From contig JAAWGF010000019.1 of NCBI GenBank assembly GCA_022795155.1, positions 1 through 33,745 of the forward strand: DNA of 33,745 bases, read 5' to 3'. Both the position numbers and the translations under genes were made by a program. Below, piece by piece: positions 24,301 to 33,745 of this stretch. The stretch's first letter is position 1. Every line of letters starts with the position of its first letter. The notes beneath the pieces were generated by a model. The model searched no databases, was not told the origin of the DNA, and saw only the letters and a list, made by a program, of their open reading frames with translations. Origin of the DNA: Bacilli bacterium (GTDB lineage Bacteria; Bacillota_I; Bacilli_A; RF39; UBA660).

Positions 24301-24555
24301 ATGAAAGAAAATAGAAAAAGAGAATTAATAGGTAAAGTAGTAAGTGATAAAAGCGACAAAACAATTACTGTTTTAGTTGAGAGCTATAAAACTATTTATA
24401 AAAAACGTGTTAAATATTCTAAGAAATATATTGCTCATGATGAAAAGAATGAAGCGGCATCAGGAGATAAAGTGCGTATTGTTGAAACTAGACCATTATC
24501 AAAAATGAAAAGATATCGTTTAGTTGAAATAATTGAAAAAGCAATTATTTTATAA
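24301..24555 (+). CDS. rpsQ: 30S ribosomal protein S17
   Basis: S17 is an OB-fold protein that nucleates 30S assembly. The 84-residue product has [19 protein letters not shown] and the [15 protein letters not shown] end typical of the family. It is normal in length. GGAGG lies directly after the rpmC stop. Confidence 0.96.
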   Translation: MKENRKRELIGKVVSDKSDKTITVLVESYKTIYKKRVKYSKKYIAHDEKNEAASGDKVRIVETRPLSKMKRYRLVEIIEKAIIL

Positions 24556-24581
24556 TTGTAAACGAATAGGAGGATTAATAT

Positions 24582-24947
24582 ATGATTCAACCAGAAAGCC
24601 GTTTAAAAGTTGCTGACAATTCTGGAGCTCGTGAATTATCTGTTATTAGAGTTTTAGGTGGAAGTAAAGTAAAAACTGGAAATATTGGTGATATAGTTGT
24701 TGGAACTATTAAAAAAGCAACTCCTAATGGTACAGTTGGAAAAGGAAAAGTTGTTAAAGCTGTAGTTGTTAGAAGCAAATTTGGTCTAAGAAGAGAAGAT
24801 GGATCTTATATTAAGTTTGATGATAATGCTTGTGTTATTATTAAAGATGATAAAAGTCCAGTTGGAACTCGTGTATTTGGACCAGTAGCACGTGAATTAC
24901 GTGAAAAATTTATGAAGATTGTATCACTTGCTAAAGAAGTGTTATAA
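24582..24947 (+). CDS. rplN: 50S ribosomal protein L14
   Basis: L14 forms inter-subunit bridges and is the docking point of the silencing factor RsfS. The 121-residue product matches the family closely: [16 protein letters not shown] start, [15 protein letters not shown], and [13 protein letters not shown] with [12 protein letters not shown] at the end. AGGAGG precedes the ATG. Confidence 0.97.
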   Translation: MIQPESRLKVADNSGARELSVIRVLGGSKVKTGNIGDIVVGTIKKATPNGTVGKGKVVKAVVVRSKFGLRREDGSYIKFDDNACVIIKDDKSPVGTRVFGPVARELREKFMKIVSLAKEVL

Positions 24948-24967
24948 ATCGTATTGGAGGGAAAAGC

Positions 24968-25276
24968 GTGAACTTTAAAGTTGGAGATAAAGTTGTGGTT
25001 ATTGCTGGTAAAGACAAGGGAAAAGAAGGAAAAATAACAAAAACGCTAAGAAGCGAAAATAAAGTTATTGTTGAAGGAATTAACATGGTAAAAAAACATG
25101 TTAAACCAAATGGAGAATCAAGCGGAAGTATCGTTGATATGGAGTCTCCAATCCATGCTTCAAATGTAATGATTCTTGATCCTAAAACTAATAAAAGAAC
25201 CAGAATAGGACATACTGTTGATAAAAAAGGGAATAAAGTTAGATGTACAAAAAAATCTAATGAAATTCTTAATTAA
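24968..25276 (+). CDS. rplX: 50S ribosomal protein L24
   Basis: L24 starts 50S assembly and has a KOW domain. The GTG at 24968 has TTGGAGGG five bases upstream and gives VNFKVGDKVVVIAGKDKGKEG, which carries the KOW motif. The 102-residue product ends with KKGNKVRCTKKSNEI, as usual. The first spc-cluster protein with a non-ATG start. Confidence 0.95.
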   Translation: MNFKVGDKVVVIAGKDKGKEGKITKTLRSENKVIVEGINMVKKHVKPNGESSGSIVDMESPIHASNVMILDPKTNKRTRIGHTVDKKGNKVRCTKKSNEILN

Positions 25277-25294
25277 TTGGAAGGAGGGTAATAT

Positions 25295-25834
25295 ATGAAC
25301 CGCCTAAAAGAAAAATATAATAAAGAAGTCGTACCAAGCTTAAGACAAAAATATAATTATAAAAGTGTAATGGAAGTTCCAGCCTTAGAAAAAATAGTTG
25401 TAAATATGGGTGTTGGTGATGCATCACAAAATAGTAAATTATTAGATGCAGCAATGGCTGATCTTGAGATTATAACTGGACAAAGACCAGTTAAAACTCA
25501 TGCTAAAAAAGCTATCGCTGGATTTAAAATTCGTCAAGGCCAAGCTATCGGTTGTAAAGTAACATTACGTGGAGAGTCAATGTATAATTTTTTAGATAAA
25601 TTAATCAGTATTACATTACCACGTGTTAGAGATTTTAGAGGAATTTCTAATAAGGCATTTGATGGACGTGGAAATTATACATTGGGTTTAACAGAACAAT
25701 TAATTTTCTCAGAAATAGAATATGACAATGTCGTAAAAGTACGTGGTATGGATATCGTTTTTGTTACAACTGCAAAAACAAATGAAGAAGCACACGATCT
25801 TTTGAATGGTCTTGGAATGCCATTTAAGAAGTAA
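25295..25834 (+). CDS. rplE: 50S ribosomal protein L5
   Basis: L5 binds 5S rRNA and touches P-site tRNA. The 179-residue product has the family's [15 protein letters not shown] start, [32 protein letters not shown] and the closing DEEA-like [15 protein letters not shown]. Normal length, with AAGGAGGG before the ATG. Confidence 0.97.
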   Translation: MNRLKEKYNKEVVPSLRQKYNYKSVMEVPALEKIVVNMGVGDASQNSKLLDAAMADLEIITGQRPVKTHAKKAIAGFKIRQGQAIGCKVTLRGESMYNFLDKLISITLPRVRDFRGISNKAFDGRGNYTLGLTEQLIFSEIEYDNVVKVRGMDIVFVTTAKTNEEAHDLLNGLGMPFKK

Positions 25835-25853
25835 TCATAATTAGGAGGATATT

Positions 25854-26039
25854 ATGGCTAAGAAAAGCATGATTGTAAAAGCTAACCGTAAACCTAAATT
25901 CAAAGTACGTGAATATACACGTTGTCAAAGATGTGGTAGACCTCATGCAGTACTTAGAAAATATGGAATCTGCCGTATTTGTTTTAGAGAGTTAGCTTAT
26001 AAGGGACAAATCCCAGGAGTTAAAAAATCAAGTTGGTAA
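25854..26039 (+). CDS. rpsN: 30S ribosomal protein S14, zinc-binding short form
   Basis: S14 of the 61-residue type Z, placed in the spc cluster as in Bacillus. A zinc ribbon is formed by Cys24, Cys27, Cys40 and Cys43 (CQRC and CRIC), followed by [18 protein letters not shown], the standard end. The zinc-free paralogue, if any, would lie elsewhere. AGGAGG precedes the ATG. Confidence 0.97.
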   Translation: MAKKSMIVKANRKPKFKVREYTRCQRCGRPHAVLRKYGICRICFRELAYKGQIPGVKKSSW

Positions 26040-26056
26040 TTGAAGGGAGGATATAA

Positions 26057-26452
26057 ATGACTACAGATCCAATCGCAGATATGCTTACAAGAATTCGTAA
26101 TGCTAATCAAATGCGTTATAAAGAAGTTGAAGTACCCGCTTCAAAGATAAAATTGGAAATTGCTAGAATCTTGAAAGAAACAGGATTTATAGTTGATTAT
26201 AAAGTGAAGAAAAACAATGTACAAGATATTATTGTTTTAACACTAAAATATGGTCAAAATAAAGAAAGAGTAATTACTGGATTAAAGAGAATCTCTAAAC
26301 CAGGATTACGTGTTTATGCAAATGCTAAAGATATGCCAAGAGTATTAAATGGGTTAGGAATTGCAATAGTTTCAACATCAAAAGGTGTTATGACAGATAA
26401 AGAGGCTAGAATTGCATCTCTTGGTGGCGAAGTTTTAGCATATATTTGGTAG
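26057..26452 (+). CDS. rpsH: 30S ribosomal protein S8
   Basis: S8 binds 16S rRNA helix 21 and in Escherichia coli represses the spc operon. The 131-residue product shows the [16 protein letters not shown] start, [13 protein letters not shown] and the final [18 protein letters not shown] with [15 protein letters not shown] precedes the ATG. Confidence 0.97.
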   Translation: MTTDPIADMLTRIRNANQMRYKEVEVPASKIKLEIARILKETGFIVDYKVKKNNVQDIIVLTLKYGQNKERVITGLKRISKPGLRVYANAKDMPRVLNGLGIAIVSTSKGVMTDKEARIASLGGEVLAYIW

Positions 26453-26468
26453 AAAGAGGAGGAATATT

Positions 26469-27002
26469 ATGAGTCGTATTGGTAATAGAGTAATATCAAT
26501 ACCTAGCAATGTTACTGTTTCAGTTGAAAATAACATTGTAAAAGTAGTAGGTCCTAAGGGTGAACTTTCTACTGAGGTAAATAAAAATATTACAGTTACA
26601 GTCGCTGATAATAAAGTTACTGTTACAAGAAAAAATGACAATTATAAAAATTATCACGGGACAGCAAATGCTCTAATTCAAAATATGATTATTGGAGTAA
26701 CAGAGGGATATCAAAAACAATTAGAAGCAATTGGTGTAGGTTATCGTTTCCAAGTTAAGGGAACTACATTAGTTGTAACTGCTGGATATTCACATCCAGT
26801 AGAAGTAGTAGTTCCTAAGGGAATAACGATAGAAAGCCCAAGCAACACTGAATTAACAATTAAGGGAATTGATAAATGTGCTGTTGGTGAATTTGCTGCT
26901 AACGTAAGAAAAATTAGAGGACCAGAACCATATAAGGGTAAAGGTATTCGTTATAAAGATGAACATGTTCGTCGTAAAGAAGGAAAGAAAGCTTCTAAAT
27001 AA
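26469..27002 (+). CDS. rplF: 50S ribosomal protein L6
   Basis: L6 has two related domains and sits near the sarcin-ricin loop. The 177-residue product begins MSRIGNRVISIP and ends with the second-domain signature RKIRGPEPYKGKGIRY. AGAGGAGG precedes the ATG. Confidence 0.97.
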   Translation: MSRIGNRVISIPSNVTVSVENNIVKVVGPKGELSTEVNKNITVTVADNKVTVTRKNDNYKNYHGTANALIQNMIIGVTEGYQKQLEAIGVGYRFQVKGTTLVVTAGYSHPVEVVVPKGITIESPSNTELTIKGIDKCAVGEFAANVRKIRGPEPYKGKGIRYKDEHVRRKEGKKASK

Positions 27003-27026
27003 GCTTAGATTAAAGGAGAGATTACT

Positions 27027-27389
27027 ATGATAAAAAAAGTATCACGTAATGAAATGCGTCAAGCTAGACATAGTCGTGTTAGAGAAACAGTAATTGGTAC
27101 AACTAGCGTTCCTAGACTTAATGTATTCCGTTCAAACAAAAATATATTTGCTCAAATCATAGACGATGAGGCCCAAGTTACTTTAGTTAGCGCTTCTTCA
27201 ATCGACAAAGATTTAAAGCTTGAAAATGGAAGCAATATCGAAGCGGCTACAAAAGTTGGTGAATTAATCGCCAAGAGAGCTAAAAAGGCAAAGATTACAA
27301 AGGTAACATTTGATAGAGGTGGTTACCAATATCATGGACGTGTAAAGGCATTAGCTGAAGCAGCACGTGAAAATGGATTAGAATTCTAA
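27027..27389 (+). CDS. rplR: 50S ribosomal protein L18
   Basis: L18 binds 5S rRNA together with L5. The 120-residue product has the basic N-terminus, the [17 protein letters not shown] core and the end [21 protein letters not shown], all typical. AAAGGAGAG precedes the ATG. Confidence 0.97.
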   Translation: MIKKVSRNEMRQARHSRVRETVIGTTSVPRLNVFRSNKNIFAQIIDDEAQVTLVSASSIDKDLKLENGSNIEAATKVGELIAKRAKKAKITKVTFDRGGYQYHGRVKALAEAARENGLEF

Positions 27390-27403
27390 AAGGAGGGTAA
27401 TTA

Positions 27404-27910
27404 ATGGAAACTAAAAAAAGAGAACCTCGCCAAAAATTATATGAAGAAGAGATCATTGAAGTAAAAAGAGTTACGAAAGTTACTCAAGGTGGACGTCATT
27501 TCCGTTTCTCCGCAACAATGGCTGTTGGAGATCGAAAAGGTCATGTAGGAATTGGAACAGGAAAAGCAAATGAGGTACCAGATGCTATGAAAAAGGCAGT
27601 TCAAGCAGCAACTAAGAATATCGTAAAAGTTTCAATTGTTGATGAACGAACTATTCCACACGAAGCAATTGGTGTTCAAAGTGCTAGTAGAGTTATGTTG
27701 AAACCAGCTTCAAAAGGTACTGGAGTTAAAGCAGGTGGACCAGTTAGAGCTGTGCTTGAGCTTGCTGGCGTTAAAGACATTTTATCTAAATCATTAGGTT
27801 CAAATACCAAAGTTAATATGGCATATGCTACATTAAATGCATTAAAATCTCAAAAAACTGTAGAGGAAGTTGCTGAACTTCGTGGTAAAAAAGTGGAGGA
27901 GATATTATAA
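27404..27910 (+). CDS. rpsE: 30S ribosomal protein S5
   Basis: S5 acts in decoding fidelity with S4. The 168-residue product has a dsRNA-binding-like N-terminal domain with [21 protein letters not shown] and the C-terminal fold with [24 protein letters not shown]. Normal length, AGGAGGG before the ATG. In most bacteria rpmD (L30) follows; here the next gene is rplO. Confidence 0.97.
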   Translation: METKKREPRQKLYEEEIIEVKRVTKVTQGGRHFRFSATMAVGDRKGHVGIGTGKANEVPDAMKKAVQAATKNIVKVSIVDERTIPHEAIGVQSASRVMLKPASKGTGVKAGGPVRAVLELAGVKDILSKSLGSNTKVNMAYATLNALKSQKTVEEVAELRGKKVEEIL

Positions 27911-27911
27911 T

Positions 27912-28355
27912 ATGAAGTTAAATAATATTCATCCTGCCGTTGGTGCAACAACTGTTAGTAAGAGAGTTGGTCGTGGCATCGGAAGTGGAAATGGAAAAAC
28001 ATCTGGAAAAGGTCATAAGGGACAAAACGCTCGTAGTGGCGGTGGAGTAAGACCTGGATTTGAGGGTGGACAATTACCATTATTTAGAAGATTACCAAAA
28101 AGAGGATTTACTAATGCAAAATTTAAAAAAGTTTATGCAACTATTAATTTAAGTGATTTAGAAAAATTTGAAAATGGTGCAGTAATAACTCCAGAATTAT
28201 TACATGAAATGGGTTTAATTAAAAATCAATTAGATGGAATTAAAATTTTAGGAAATGGAACCTTAACAAAAAAATTAGTTGTAAAAGCAAATAAATTTTC
28301 TCTTGCAGCTACAACAAAAATTGAAGAATTAGGTGGAAAAGCAGAGGTGATCTAA
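27912..28355 (+). CDS. rplO: 50S ribosomal protein L15
   Basis: L15 is a late-assembly 50S protein. The ATG at 27912 is one base past the rpsE stop and has GGAGGAG inside rpsE; an in-frame start at 27870 lies deep in rpsE and is rejected. The 147-residue product starts [20 protein letters not shown] and contains [23 protein letters not shown] and [10 protein letters not shown]. There is no room between rpsE and this gene for rpmD. Confidence 0.96.
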   Translation: MKLNNIHPAVGATTVSKRVGRGIGSGNGKTSGKGHKGQNARSGGGVRPGFEGGQLPLFRRLPKRGFTNAKFKKVYATINLSDLEKFENGAVITPELLHEMGLIKNQLDGIKILGNGTLTKKLVVKANKFSLAATTKIEELGGKAEVI

Positions 28356-28356
28356 A

Positions 28357-29625
28357 TTGTTTGCAACATTTAAGCAAATATTTAATCCCAAAAATAAAGA
28401 TTTACAAAAAAGAATCTTATTTACATTACTTGTATTATTAATATTTAAATTAGGAACGACAATTATTGTTCCTGGTGTTGATACAAGCAATTTTCAAAAT
28501 CTTGGATATTTTGAATTACTAAATGTCTTTGGTGGTGGGGCTTTAGAGAAATTTTCAATATTAGCCTTAGGCGTTATGCCATACATCACAGCTTCTATTG
28601 TGATTCAGCTTTTGCAAATGGATATAATTCCTTATTTAGCTGAGCTTGGGAAACAAGGTCACACTGGGAGAACAAAATTAAATCAAATTACAAGAGTGCT
28701 AGGAATTGTTTTAGCATTTATAAATGGCTATGTATTTTCATTTGCCTTCTTAAAAAACGGTACGCCAATTGAGTATATGCAATTTGCTACAGTTTTAACA
28801 GCGGGAACAGCCTTTCTATTATGGCTAGGAGATCAAATTACAGCAAAAGGTGTTGGAAATGGAATTTCGCTTATTATTATGGCAGGTATTATAGCTACTA
28901 TTCCATCTATGTTTGCTGATGCATTTAATACTTTAATTAAAGTTGGGACAACACAAGAAACAACATTAGGAATTATTTCATTTATTCTATATGTCCTAGT
29001 TTATGTTGGTATTATTGTTGGAATTGTATTCACTGAAAACGCAGAAAGAAGAGTGCCAATCCAATATGCTAATAAATCAAATGCCATATTAGGGAAGCAA
29101 AATTATATTCCTTTTAAATTAAATTCGGCAGGTGTTATGCCTGTAATATTTGCGTCAGCATTAATATCAGTTCCAAGTATTCTAGCTTCATTTATTAAAA
29201 AAGATGGTTTTACTATTTTTGTTAGTAAGTGGCTTACAATGAATACACCAACTGGTTTTGCACTATATGTAATATTGATTATAGCCTTCGCATATTTTTA
29301 TACATTCTTACAATTAAAGCCAAAAGAAATGGCTGAAAATTTGCAAAAAAATGGTGGTTTTATACCTGGAGTAAGACCAGGTGAAGAAACTGTTAATTAT
29401 ATTTCAAAAATATTGAAAAGGATAACCATTGTTGGAGCATTTTTCTTAGCTATCTTAGCCGCTTTACCAATTGCATTTGGCATGATATTTACTAATTTAC
29501 CAAGTAGTGTATCAATTGGTGGAACTGGACTTTTAATTGTTGTAGGGGTAGCTCTAGAAACATATAAACAAATTGAAAGTGAATTAGTTACTAGAGATTA
29601 TGTAAAGGGAAGAAAAAGAAGATGA
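28357..29625 (+). CDS. secY: Protein translocase subunit SecY
   Basis: SecY is the channel of the Sec translocon in the cytoplasmic membrane. The 422-residue product has ten hydrophobic spans, the plug/TM2 region with FSILALGVMPYITASIVIQLL, the cytoplasmic loop with GHTGRTKLNQ, and the VRPGEETVNYI loop. The TTG at 28357 follows GAGGTGAT, one base after the rplO stop. It exports the lipoproteins and the prepilin seen elsewhere in this window. Confidence 0.97.
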   Translation: MFATFKQIFNPKNKDLQKRILFTLLVLLIFKLGTTIIVPGVDTSNFQNLGYFELLNVFGGGALEKFSILALGVMPYITASIVIQLLQMDIIPYLAELGKQGHTGRTKLNQITRVLGIVLAFINGYVFSFAFLKNGTPIEYMQFATVLTAGTAFLLWLGDQITAKGVGNGISLIIMAGIIATIPSMFADAFNTLIKVGTTQETTLGIISFILYVLVYVGIIVGIVFTENAERRVPIQYANKSNAILGKQNYIPFKLNSAGVMPVIFASALISVPSILASFIKKDGFTIFVSKWLTMNTPTGFALYVILIIAFAYFYTFLQLKPKEMAENLQKNGGFIPGVRPGEETVNYISKILKRITIVGAFFLAILAALPIAFGMIFTNLPSSVSIGGTGLLIVVGVALETYKQIESELVTRDYVKGRKRR

Positions 29626-30284
29626 AAAGTATAATTTTGATTGCTCCGCCATCAGCTGGTAAAGGCACAATTTCAAAAATATTGTGTGAAGAATATCATT
29701 TACCACATATTTCTACTGGCGATTTGCTTAGAAGCTCTATATTAAATGATGATGAGCAAGGAAATTATATTAAACAACAAATGAATTTAGGAAATTTAGT
29801 TAGTGATGACATTATAATAAGTTTGGTTGAAAATAGAATCATGGATAATGATTGTATGAATGGGTACATTTTAGACGGGTTCCCTAGAAATTTGAAACAA
29901 GCAAAGCAATATGATGAATTTATTGTTAAAAACAATATAATGATGGGGTTTGTCGTATTACTTGATATTAATAGGGAAGAAGCCCAAAAAAGAATTTTAG
30001 GTCGTGTCTCTTGTCCAAATTGTGGGGCTGTATTTAATTTATATTCAAATGATACTCGTCCTCGTATTGCTGGATTATGCGATCGATGTGGTTCCGATTT
30101 AACACGTAGAGAAGATGACAATTCGGAAGCCTTTGATATTAGGTTTTCAACATATCTTAAAGAAACAAAACCAGTAGTAGATTATTATGAATCTAAAGGA
30201 CTATTATATAAGGTTAATAGTAGTAATCCTTTGTCTCAGGTCCTAGAACAAGTTGAAAAAATAATAAGGAGAGAAAATGATTAG
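29622..30284 (+). CDS. adk: Adenylate kinase, zinc-containing
   Basis: Adk converts AMP and ATP to two ADP. The 220-residue product has the P-loop APPSAGKGT (8-16, with Ala in place of the first Gly), STGDLLR, the DGFPRN AMP site and a long LID. The LID carries Cys131, Cys134, Cys153 and Cys156, a structural zinc site typical of Gram-positive enzymes. It overlaps the secY stop by four bases (ATGA), so the two are translationally coupled. Confidence 0.97.
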   Translation: MKSIILIAPPSAGKGTISKILCEEYHLPHISTGDLLRSSILNDDEQGNYIKQQMNLGNLVSDDIIISLVENRIMDNDCMNGYILDGFPRNLKQAKQYDEFIVKNNIMMGFVVLLDINREEAQKRILGRVSCPNCGAVFNLYSNDTRPRIAGLCDRCGSDLTRREDDNSEAFDIRFSTYLKETKPVVDYYESKGLLYKVNSSNPLSQVLEQVEKIIRREND

Positions 30285-31023
30285 TATAAAAAGTGCTAGA
30301 GAAATCGATTTATTAAGGATTGCTGGGAAAATAACAGGAGATACACATAAATATTTAGCTCCGTTTATTAAACCAGGAATTACGACAAAGCAATTGGATG
30401 AATTAGCTTATAATTATATTATTAGTCAAGATGCAACACCATCATTTAAAGGTTATGATGGCTTTCCAGGAACCATTTGTACCTCAATTAATGAAGAAGT
30501 AGTACATGGGATTCCTAAAAATCGCAAATTAAAAAATGGCGATATTATTTCAATCGATATTGGTGCTTGTTATAAAGGTTATCATGGCGATTCAGCTTGG
30601 ACATATCCTGTTGGAGAAATTAGCCAAGACAAGCAATATCTTTTAATACATACTGAGCAGGCATTATTTGAGGGCCTAAGTGTTATTAAAGATCATATTC
30701 GTGTTGGTGATATTGGAAATAAAATTGAAGCATACGCTAAAGCACATAATTTAGGAGTAGTCAAAGAATTAGTCGGTCATGGGGTAGGGAGCAATGTTCA
30801 TGAAGAACCAGATATTCCTAACTATGGCCAATCGGGTACAGGTCCGGTTTTAAAAGAAGGTATGGTTATAGCAGTCGAACCAATGCTTAATTTAGGTACT
30901 CCAGATGTATTTATTTTAGATGATGATTGGACGATTATAACAGCTGATAATCAACCATCCGCCCATTTTGAACATACTGTTTTAATAACTAAAGACGGTT
31001 TTGAAATTTTGACGAAGAGGTGA
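30277..31023 (+). CDS. map: Methionine aminopeptidase, type I
   Basis: Removes the initiator methionine from new proteins. The 248-residue product has the five metal ligands in order: Asp94, Asp105, His168, Glu201 and Glu232, inside IDIGACYKGYHGDSAW, GHGVGSNVHEEP, VAVEPMLN-like and HFEHTVL segments. It overlaps adk by eight bases, with AAGGAGAG before the ATG, and ends in TGA. The adk-map-infA order is that of Bacillus. Confidence 0.97.
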   Translation: MISIKSAREIDLLRIAGKITGDTHKYLAPFIKPGITTKQLDELAYNYIISQDATPSFKGYDGFPGTICTSINEEVVHGIPKNRKLKNGDIISIDIGACYKGYHGDSAWTYPVGEISQDKQYLLIHTEQALFEGLSVIKDHIRVGDIGNKIEAYAKAHNLGVVKELVGHGVGSNVHEEPDIPNYGQSGTGPVLKEGMVIAVEPMLNLGTPDVFILDDDWTIITADNQPSAHFEHTVLITKDGFEILTKR

Positions 31024-31028
31024 GATAA

Positions 31029-31372
<344 letters not shown>

Positions 31373-31387
31373 TATAGGAGGTGTTTT

Positions 31388-31753
31388 ATGGCACGTATAA
31401 ATGGTGTAGATATACCAAATAATAAAAGAATTGAAATTGCTTTAACTTATATTTATGGTATAGGAAGAAGTTTATCAAATAGAATTTTAGCTGATGCTAA
31501 AATTGATATTAATAAAAAAGCTGGGCAATTGAGCCAAGATGAATTAGTTAAAATTCGTGATGAGGTAGCTAAATATACTACTGAAGGTGATTTAAGACGT
31601 GAAGTTAATATGAACATTAAAACAAAAATGGAAATTAACTGTTATCAAGGAACACGTCACAAAAAAGGATTGCCAGTTAGAGGACAGAGAACAAATAGAA
31701 ATGCAAGAACTCGTAAAGGAAAAGGCAAAGTAGTTGCTAATAAGAAAAAATAG
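31388..31753 (+). CDS. rpsM: 30S ribosomal protein S13
   Basis: S13 bridges the 30S head to the 50S subunit and P-site tRNA. The 121-residue product begins with [20 protein letters not shown] and ends with the [14 protein letters not shown] segment [18 protein letters not shown], a basic tail. AGGAGG precedes the ATG. Confidence 0.97.
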   Translation: MARINGVDIPNNKRIEIALTYIYGIGRSLSNRILADAKIDINKKAGQLSQDELVKIRDEVAKYTTEGDLRREVNMNIKTKMEINCYQGTRHKKGLPVRGQRTNRNARTRKGKGKVVANKKK

Positions 31754-31780
31754 TAGGTAACTAAAAAGGAGGTTAAGTAA

Positions 31781-32164
31781 ATGGCTTATAAACCAAGAAA
31801 ACGTAAAGTTAAGAAAAATATTCCTGCTGGAAGAGCATATATACATTCAACCTTTAATAATACAATTGTTACAATTAGTGATTTAGAAGGTAATGCTATA
31901 AGTTGGGCTTCAGCTGGTACTTTAGGATTTAAAGGAAGTAAAAAATCAACACCATATGCAGCTGGTATGTCAGCAGAGGCAGCTGGAAAAGTAGCTGTTG
32001 ATATGGGTATGAAAACAGTCGAAGTATATGTAAAGGGATTAGGATCTGGAAGAGAGACAGCTATCCGTTCATTACAAACGGCTGGCTTAGAAATTACTTC
32101 AATAACAGATGTAACACCAATACCACATAATGGATGTCGTCCACCAAAACGTCCACGTGGATAA
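31781..32164 (+). CDS. rpsK: 30S ribosomal protein S11
   Basis: S11 is a platform protein next to the mRNA Shine-Dalgarno helix. The 127-residue product has [21 protein letters not shown], the [15 protein letters not shown] segment and the end [15 protein letters not shown], all strongly conserved. AAGGAGG precedes the ATG. Confidence 0.97.
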   Translation: MAYKPRKRKVKKNIPAGRAYIHSTFNNTIVTISDLEGNAISWASAGTLGFKGSKKSTPYAAGMSAEAAGKVAVDMGMKTVEVYVKGLGSGRETAIRSLQTAGLEITSITDVTPIPHNGCRPPKRPRG

Positions 32165-32184
32165 AAGAAAAGGAGTGTTTAATA

Positions 32185-33135
32185 ATGTTAAATTTTGAAA
32201 AGCCAATATATAAAATAACTGAATATGTTGAAAATAATAATTATGGTAAATTTGAATTGGAACCGCTTGAAAGAGGATTTGGAACAACAATTGGAAATGC
32301 ACTTAGAAGAGTAATGCTATCAAGTATGCCAGGAAGTGCTATTGTTGCCGTAAAAATTGAGGGCGTAATGCACGAATTTCAAACAATTGAAGGTGTTGTA
32401 GAAGATGTAACGGCAATTGTTTTAAATTTAAAAGATGTAGTAATTAAAAATCATTCAGAAGAAAAAAAGACTATTAAATTATATGCAACAACTGAAGGCG
32501 AAGTAAAAGCTGGTGATATTGAAAGCGATGCTGATATCGAAATAATGAATCCAGATAAGGTAATTGCAACACTTGCTAAGGGTGGAAAATTAGAAATGGA
32601 AATGATTGTAGCCAATGGTAGAGGATATGTTCCATCAACAGAGAATAAGCACCATATCGAAAATAGTAAGTTAGGATATATTCCTATTGATGCATTATAT
32701 TCACCAATTGAAAGAATCAGTTATGAAGTAGAGGATGCACGTGTTGGTCAAAACGCTAATTACGATAAATTAATAATGAATGTTTATACAAATGGCTCAA
32801 TTAAACCAGAAGAGGCTATGGCTTTGGCTAGCAAAATATTAATTGAACACTTAAATATTATTACTGATTTGAGTGAGATAGCTGATACAACGGGTATTAT
32901 GAATGCTAAACAAGAAGATAGCAAATTGAAAAAATTGGAAACATCAATTGATGATTTAGATTTCTCAGTTCGTGCTTATAATTGTTTAAAAAGAGCAGGC
33001 ATAAATACTTTAGGTGATTTAACTGAAAAAACAGAATTAGAAATGATGAAAGTCCGTAATTTAGGTAAAAAATCTTTAAAAGAAGTTATTGATAAAATTA
33101 AAGAAATGGGACTTAAATTCCGCGATGAAGACTAG
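32185..33135 (+). CDS. rpoA: RNA polymerase alpha subunit
   Basis: The alpha dimer starts polymerase assembly and contacts promoters and activators. The 316-residue product has the N-terminal dimer domain (LERGFGTTIGNALRRVMLSS) and the C-terminal DNA-binding domain (DFSVRAYNCLKRAGINTLGDL, then VRNLGKKSLKEV). The ATG at 32185 follows AAAGGAG; an in-frame upstream start inside rpsK is rejected. rpsD (S4) is not between rpsK and rpoA, as in Bacillus. Confidence 0.97.
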   Translation: MLNFEKPIYKITEYVENNNYGKFELEPLERGFGTTIGNALRRVMLSSMPGSAIVAVKIEGVMHEFQTIEGVVEDVTAIVLNLKDVVIKNHSEEKKTIKLYATTEGEVKAGDIESDADIEIMNPDKVIATLAKGGKLEMEMIVANGRGYVPSTENKHHIENSKLGYIPIDALYSPIERISYEVEDARVGQNANYDKLIMNVYTNGSIKPEEAMALASKILIEHLNIITDLSEIADTTGIMNAKQEDSKLKKLETSIDDLDFSVRAYNCLKRAGINTLGDLTEKTELEMMKVRNLGKKSLKEVIDKIKEMGLKFRDED

Positions 33136-33153
33136 AAGTTAGGAGGGAATTTC

Positions 33154-33507
33154 ATGTATAGAAAATTAGGACGTACTAACAAACATAGAAGAAGTATGCT
33201 AGCTAATTTAACTAAAGATGCTATCATGAATGAAAAAATTGAAACAACAGAAACACGTGCTAAGGAAGTTCGCAAATTTGTTGATAAGATGATTTCATAT
33301 GGAAAAGATGGTTCATTAGTAGCTAGAAGAAAAGCTTTAGCATTTTTACATAATGATGAGGCTGTTGTTAAAAAAGTATTTGATGATTTAGCTAAAAGAT
33401 ACACAACTAGAAATGGTGGTTATACAAGAATTTTAAAATTAACTGAACGTAGAGGCGATGATGCGTTAATGGTTATTTTGGAATTAGTAGAAGGAGATGC
33501 AAAATAA
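33154..33507 (+). CDS. rplQ: 50S ribosomal protein L17
   Basis: L17 lies at the tunnel exit. The 117-residue product has [18 protein letters not shown] at the start, [11 protein letters not shown] and GGYTRILKL toward the end. AGGAGGG precedes the ATG. Last gene of the long operon; its final codons lie within the terminator stem. Confidence 0.97.
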   Translation: MYRKLGRTNKHRRSMLANLTKDAIMNEKIETTETRAKEVRKFVDKMISYGKDGSLVARRKALAFLHNDEAVVKKVFDDLAKRYTTRNGGYTRILKLTERRGDDALMVILELVEGDAK

Positions 33508-33520
33508 GCATCTTTTTTTT
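33495..33520 (+). terminator. Terminator of the S10-spc-alpha operon
   Basis: AGATGC (33495-33500) pairs with GCATCT (33508-33513) around a 7-base loop, followed by eight T (33513-33520). The stem begins in the last codons of rplQ. Confidence 0.85.
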
Positions 33521-33616
33521 GTATTTTAATAACATTAATTTGCTATAAAAAGGGATTTAGATATTTTATACTAAATATGTATAAATAATATGAGACAAAA
33601 AAATAATAAGAGTATG

Positions 33617-33645
33617 TTGAAAATTAACCTATGTAATGTTATAAT
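33617..33645 (+). promoter_or_regulatory. Promoter of the prepilin-like gene
   Basis: TTGAAA (33617-33622), 17-bp spacer, TATAAT (33640-33645) with TG one base upstream. Confidence 0.8.
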
Positions 33646-33672
33646 TTATATAGTATAGTAAGGGAGTAGGGT

Positions 33673-33745
33673 ATGAAGAAAAAGGGATTTACATTAATAG
33701 AATTATTGGCAGTAATTGTTATATTGGCGATAATTGCGTTAATCG
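33673..33745 (+). CDS. Type IV prepilin-like protein, partial at the window edge
   Basis: Only the first 24 codons are present. They encode a class III prepilin signal: MKKKG, then the cleavage and methylation site G/FTLIE, then a hydrophobic helix (LLAVIVILAIIALI). A PilD/ComC-type peptidase would cut after the glycine, and the helix would pack the pilus core. AGGGAG lies six bases before the ATG. It could be a competence (ComGC-like) pilin, a type II secretion pseudopilin or a surface pilin; the rest of the gene is needed to tell. Confidence 0.85.
   Translation, partial: MKKKGFTLIELLAVIVILAIIALI

Overview
The window is AT-rich DNA (roughly 30% GC by eye) with Shine-Dalgarno sites, TTGACA/TGnTATAAT-type promoters and a Gram-positive S10-spc-alpha ribosomal-protein order. 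TGA is used as a stop (relA-like gene, ssb, map), so the code is the standard bacterial one and not the Mycoplasma code. The very low GC, the absence of rpmD (L30) between rpsE and rplO, the many small lipoproteins and the class III prepilin suggest an uncultured, host-associated Bacillota of the Bacilli, near the Mollicutes-related gut orders (RF39-like). That placement is inference.

Region 1 (1-15.6 kb) is accessory. Most genes are single transcription units with their own near-consensus promoter and hairpin terminator. It holds an anchored secreted protein, two paralogous glycerophosphodiesterases, two lipoproteins, a long RelA/SpoT homologue whose synthetase site looks inactivated and whose C-terminal regulatory domains are absent, two divergent SGNH/GDSL-type hydrolases, a GNAT acetyltransferase, a Nudix hydrolase, an AMP-forming ligase, a membrane hybrid histidine kinase (HK-REC-REC-HPt), a small membrane protein and a minus-strand gene split by a one-base frameshift in an A7 run. 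Several of these act on lipids or small metabolites at the membrane, so the region may be an envelope-lipid or stress island; this is a hypothesis from context only.

Region 2 (15.7-19.2 kb) is housekeeping: ychF, a BI-1 family membrane protein, and the rpsF-ssb-rpsR operon with a structured leader that could hide its own ribosome binding site. A small minus-strand gene of unknown function follows.

Region 3 (19.3-33.5 kb) is one long ribosomal operon: a structured leader, then rpsJ-rplC-rplD-rplW-rplB-rpsS-rplV-rpsC-rplP-rpmC-rpsQ-rplN-rplX-rplE-rpsN-rpsH-rplF-rplR-rpsE-rplO-secY-adk-map-infA-rpmJ-rpsM-rpsK-rpoA-rplQ, closed by a terminator that starts inside rplQ. It couples ribosome assembly, protein export, adenylate balance, N-terminal methionine removal, initiation and transcription. 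The window ends in the first codons of a type IV prepilin-like gene with its own strong promoter.

The observations most worth checking are the Rel protein with a natural Glu-to-Gln change in its synthetase site, the attenuator-like leader with a small ORF in front of it, the A7 frameshifted gene, the paralogous phosphodiesterases with related promoters, and the alternative leader structures upstream of rpsF and rpsJ.
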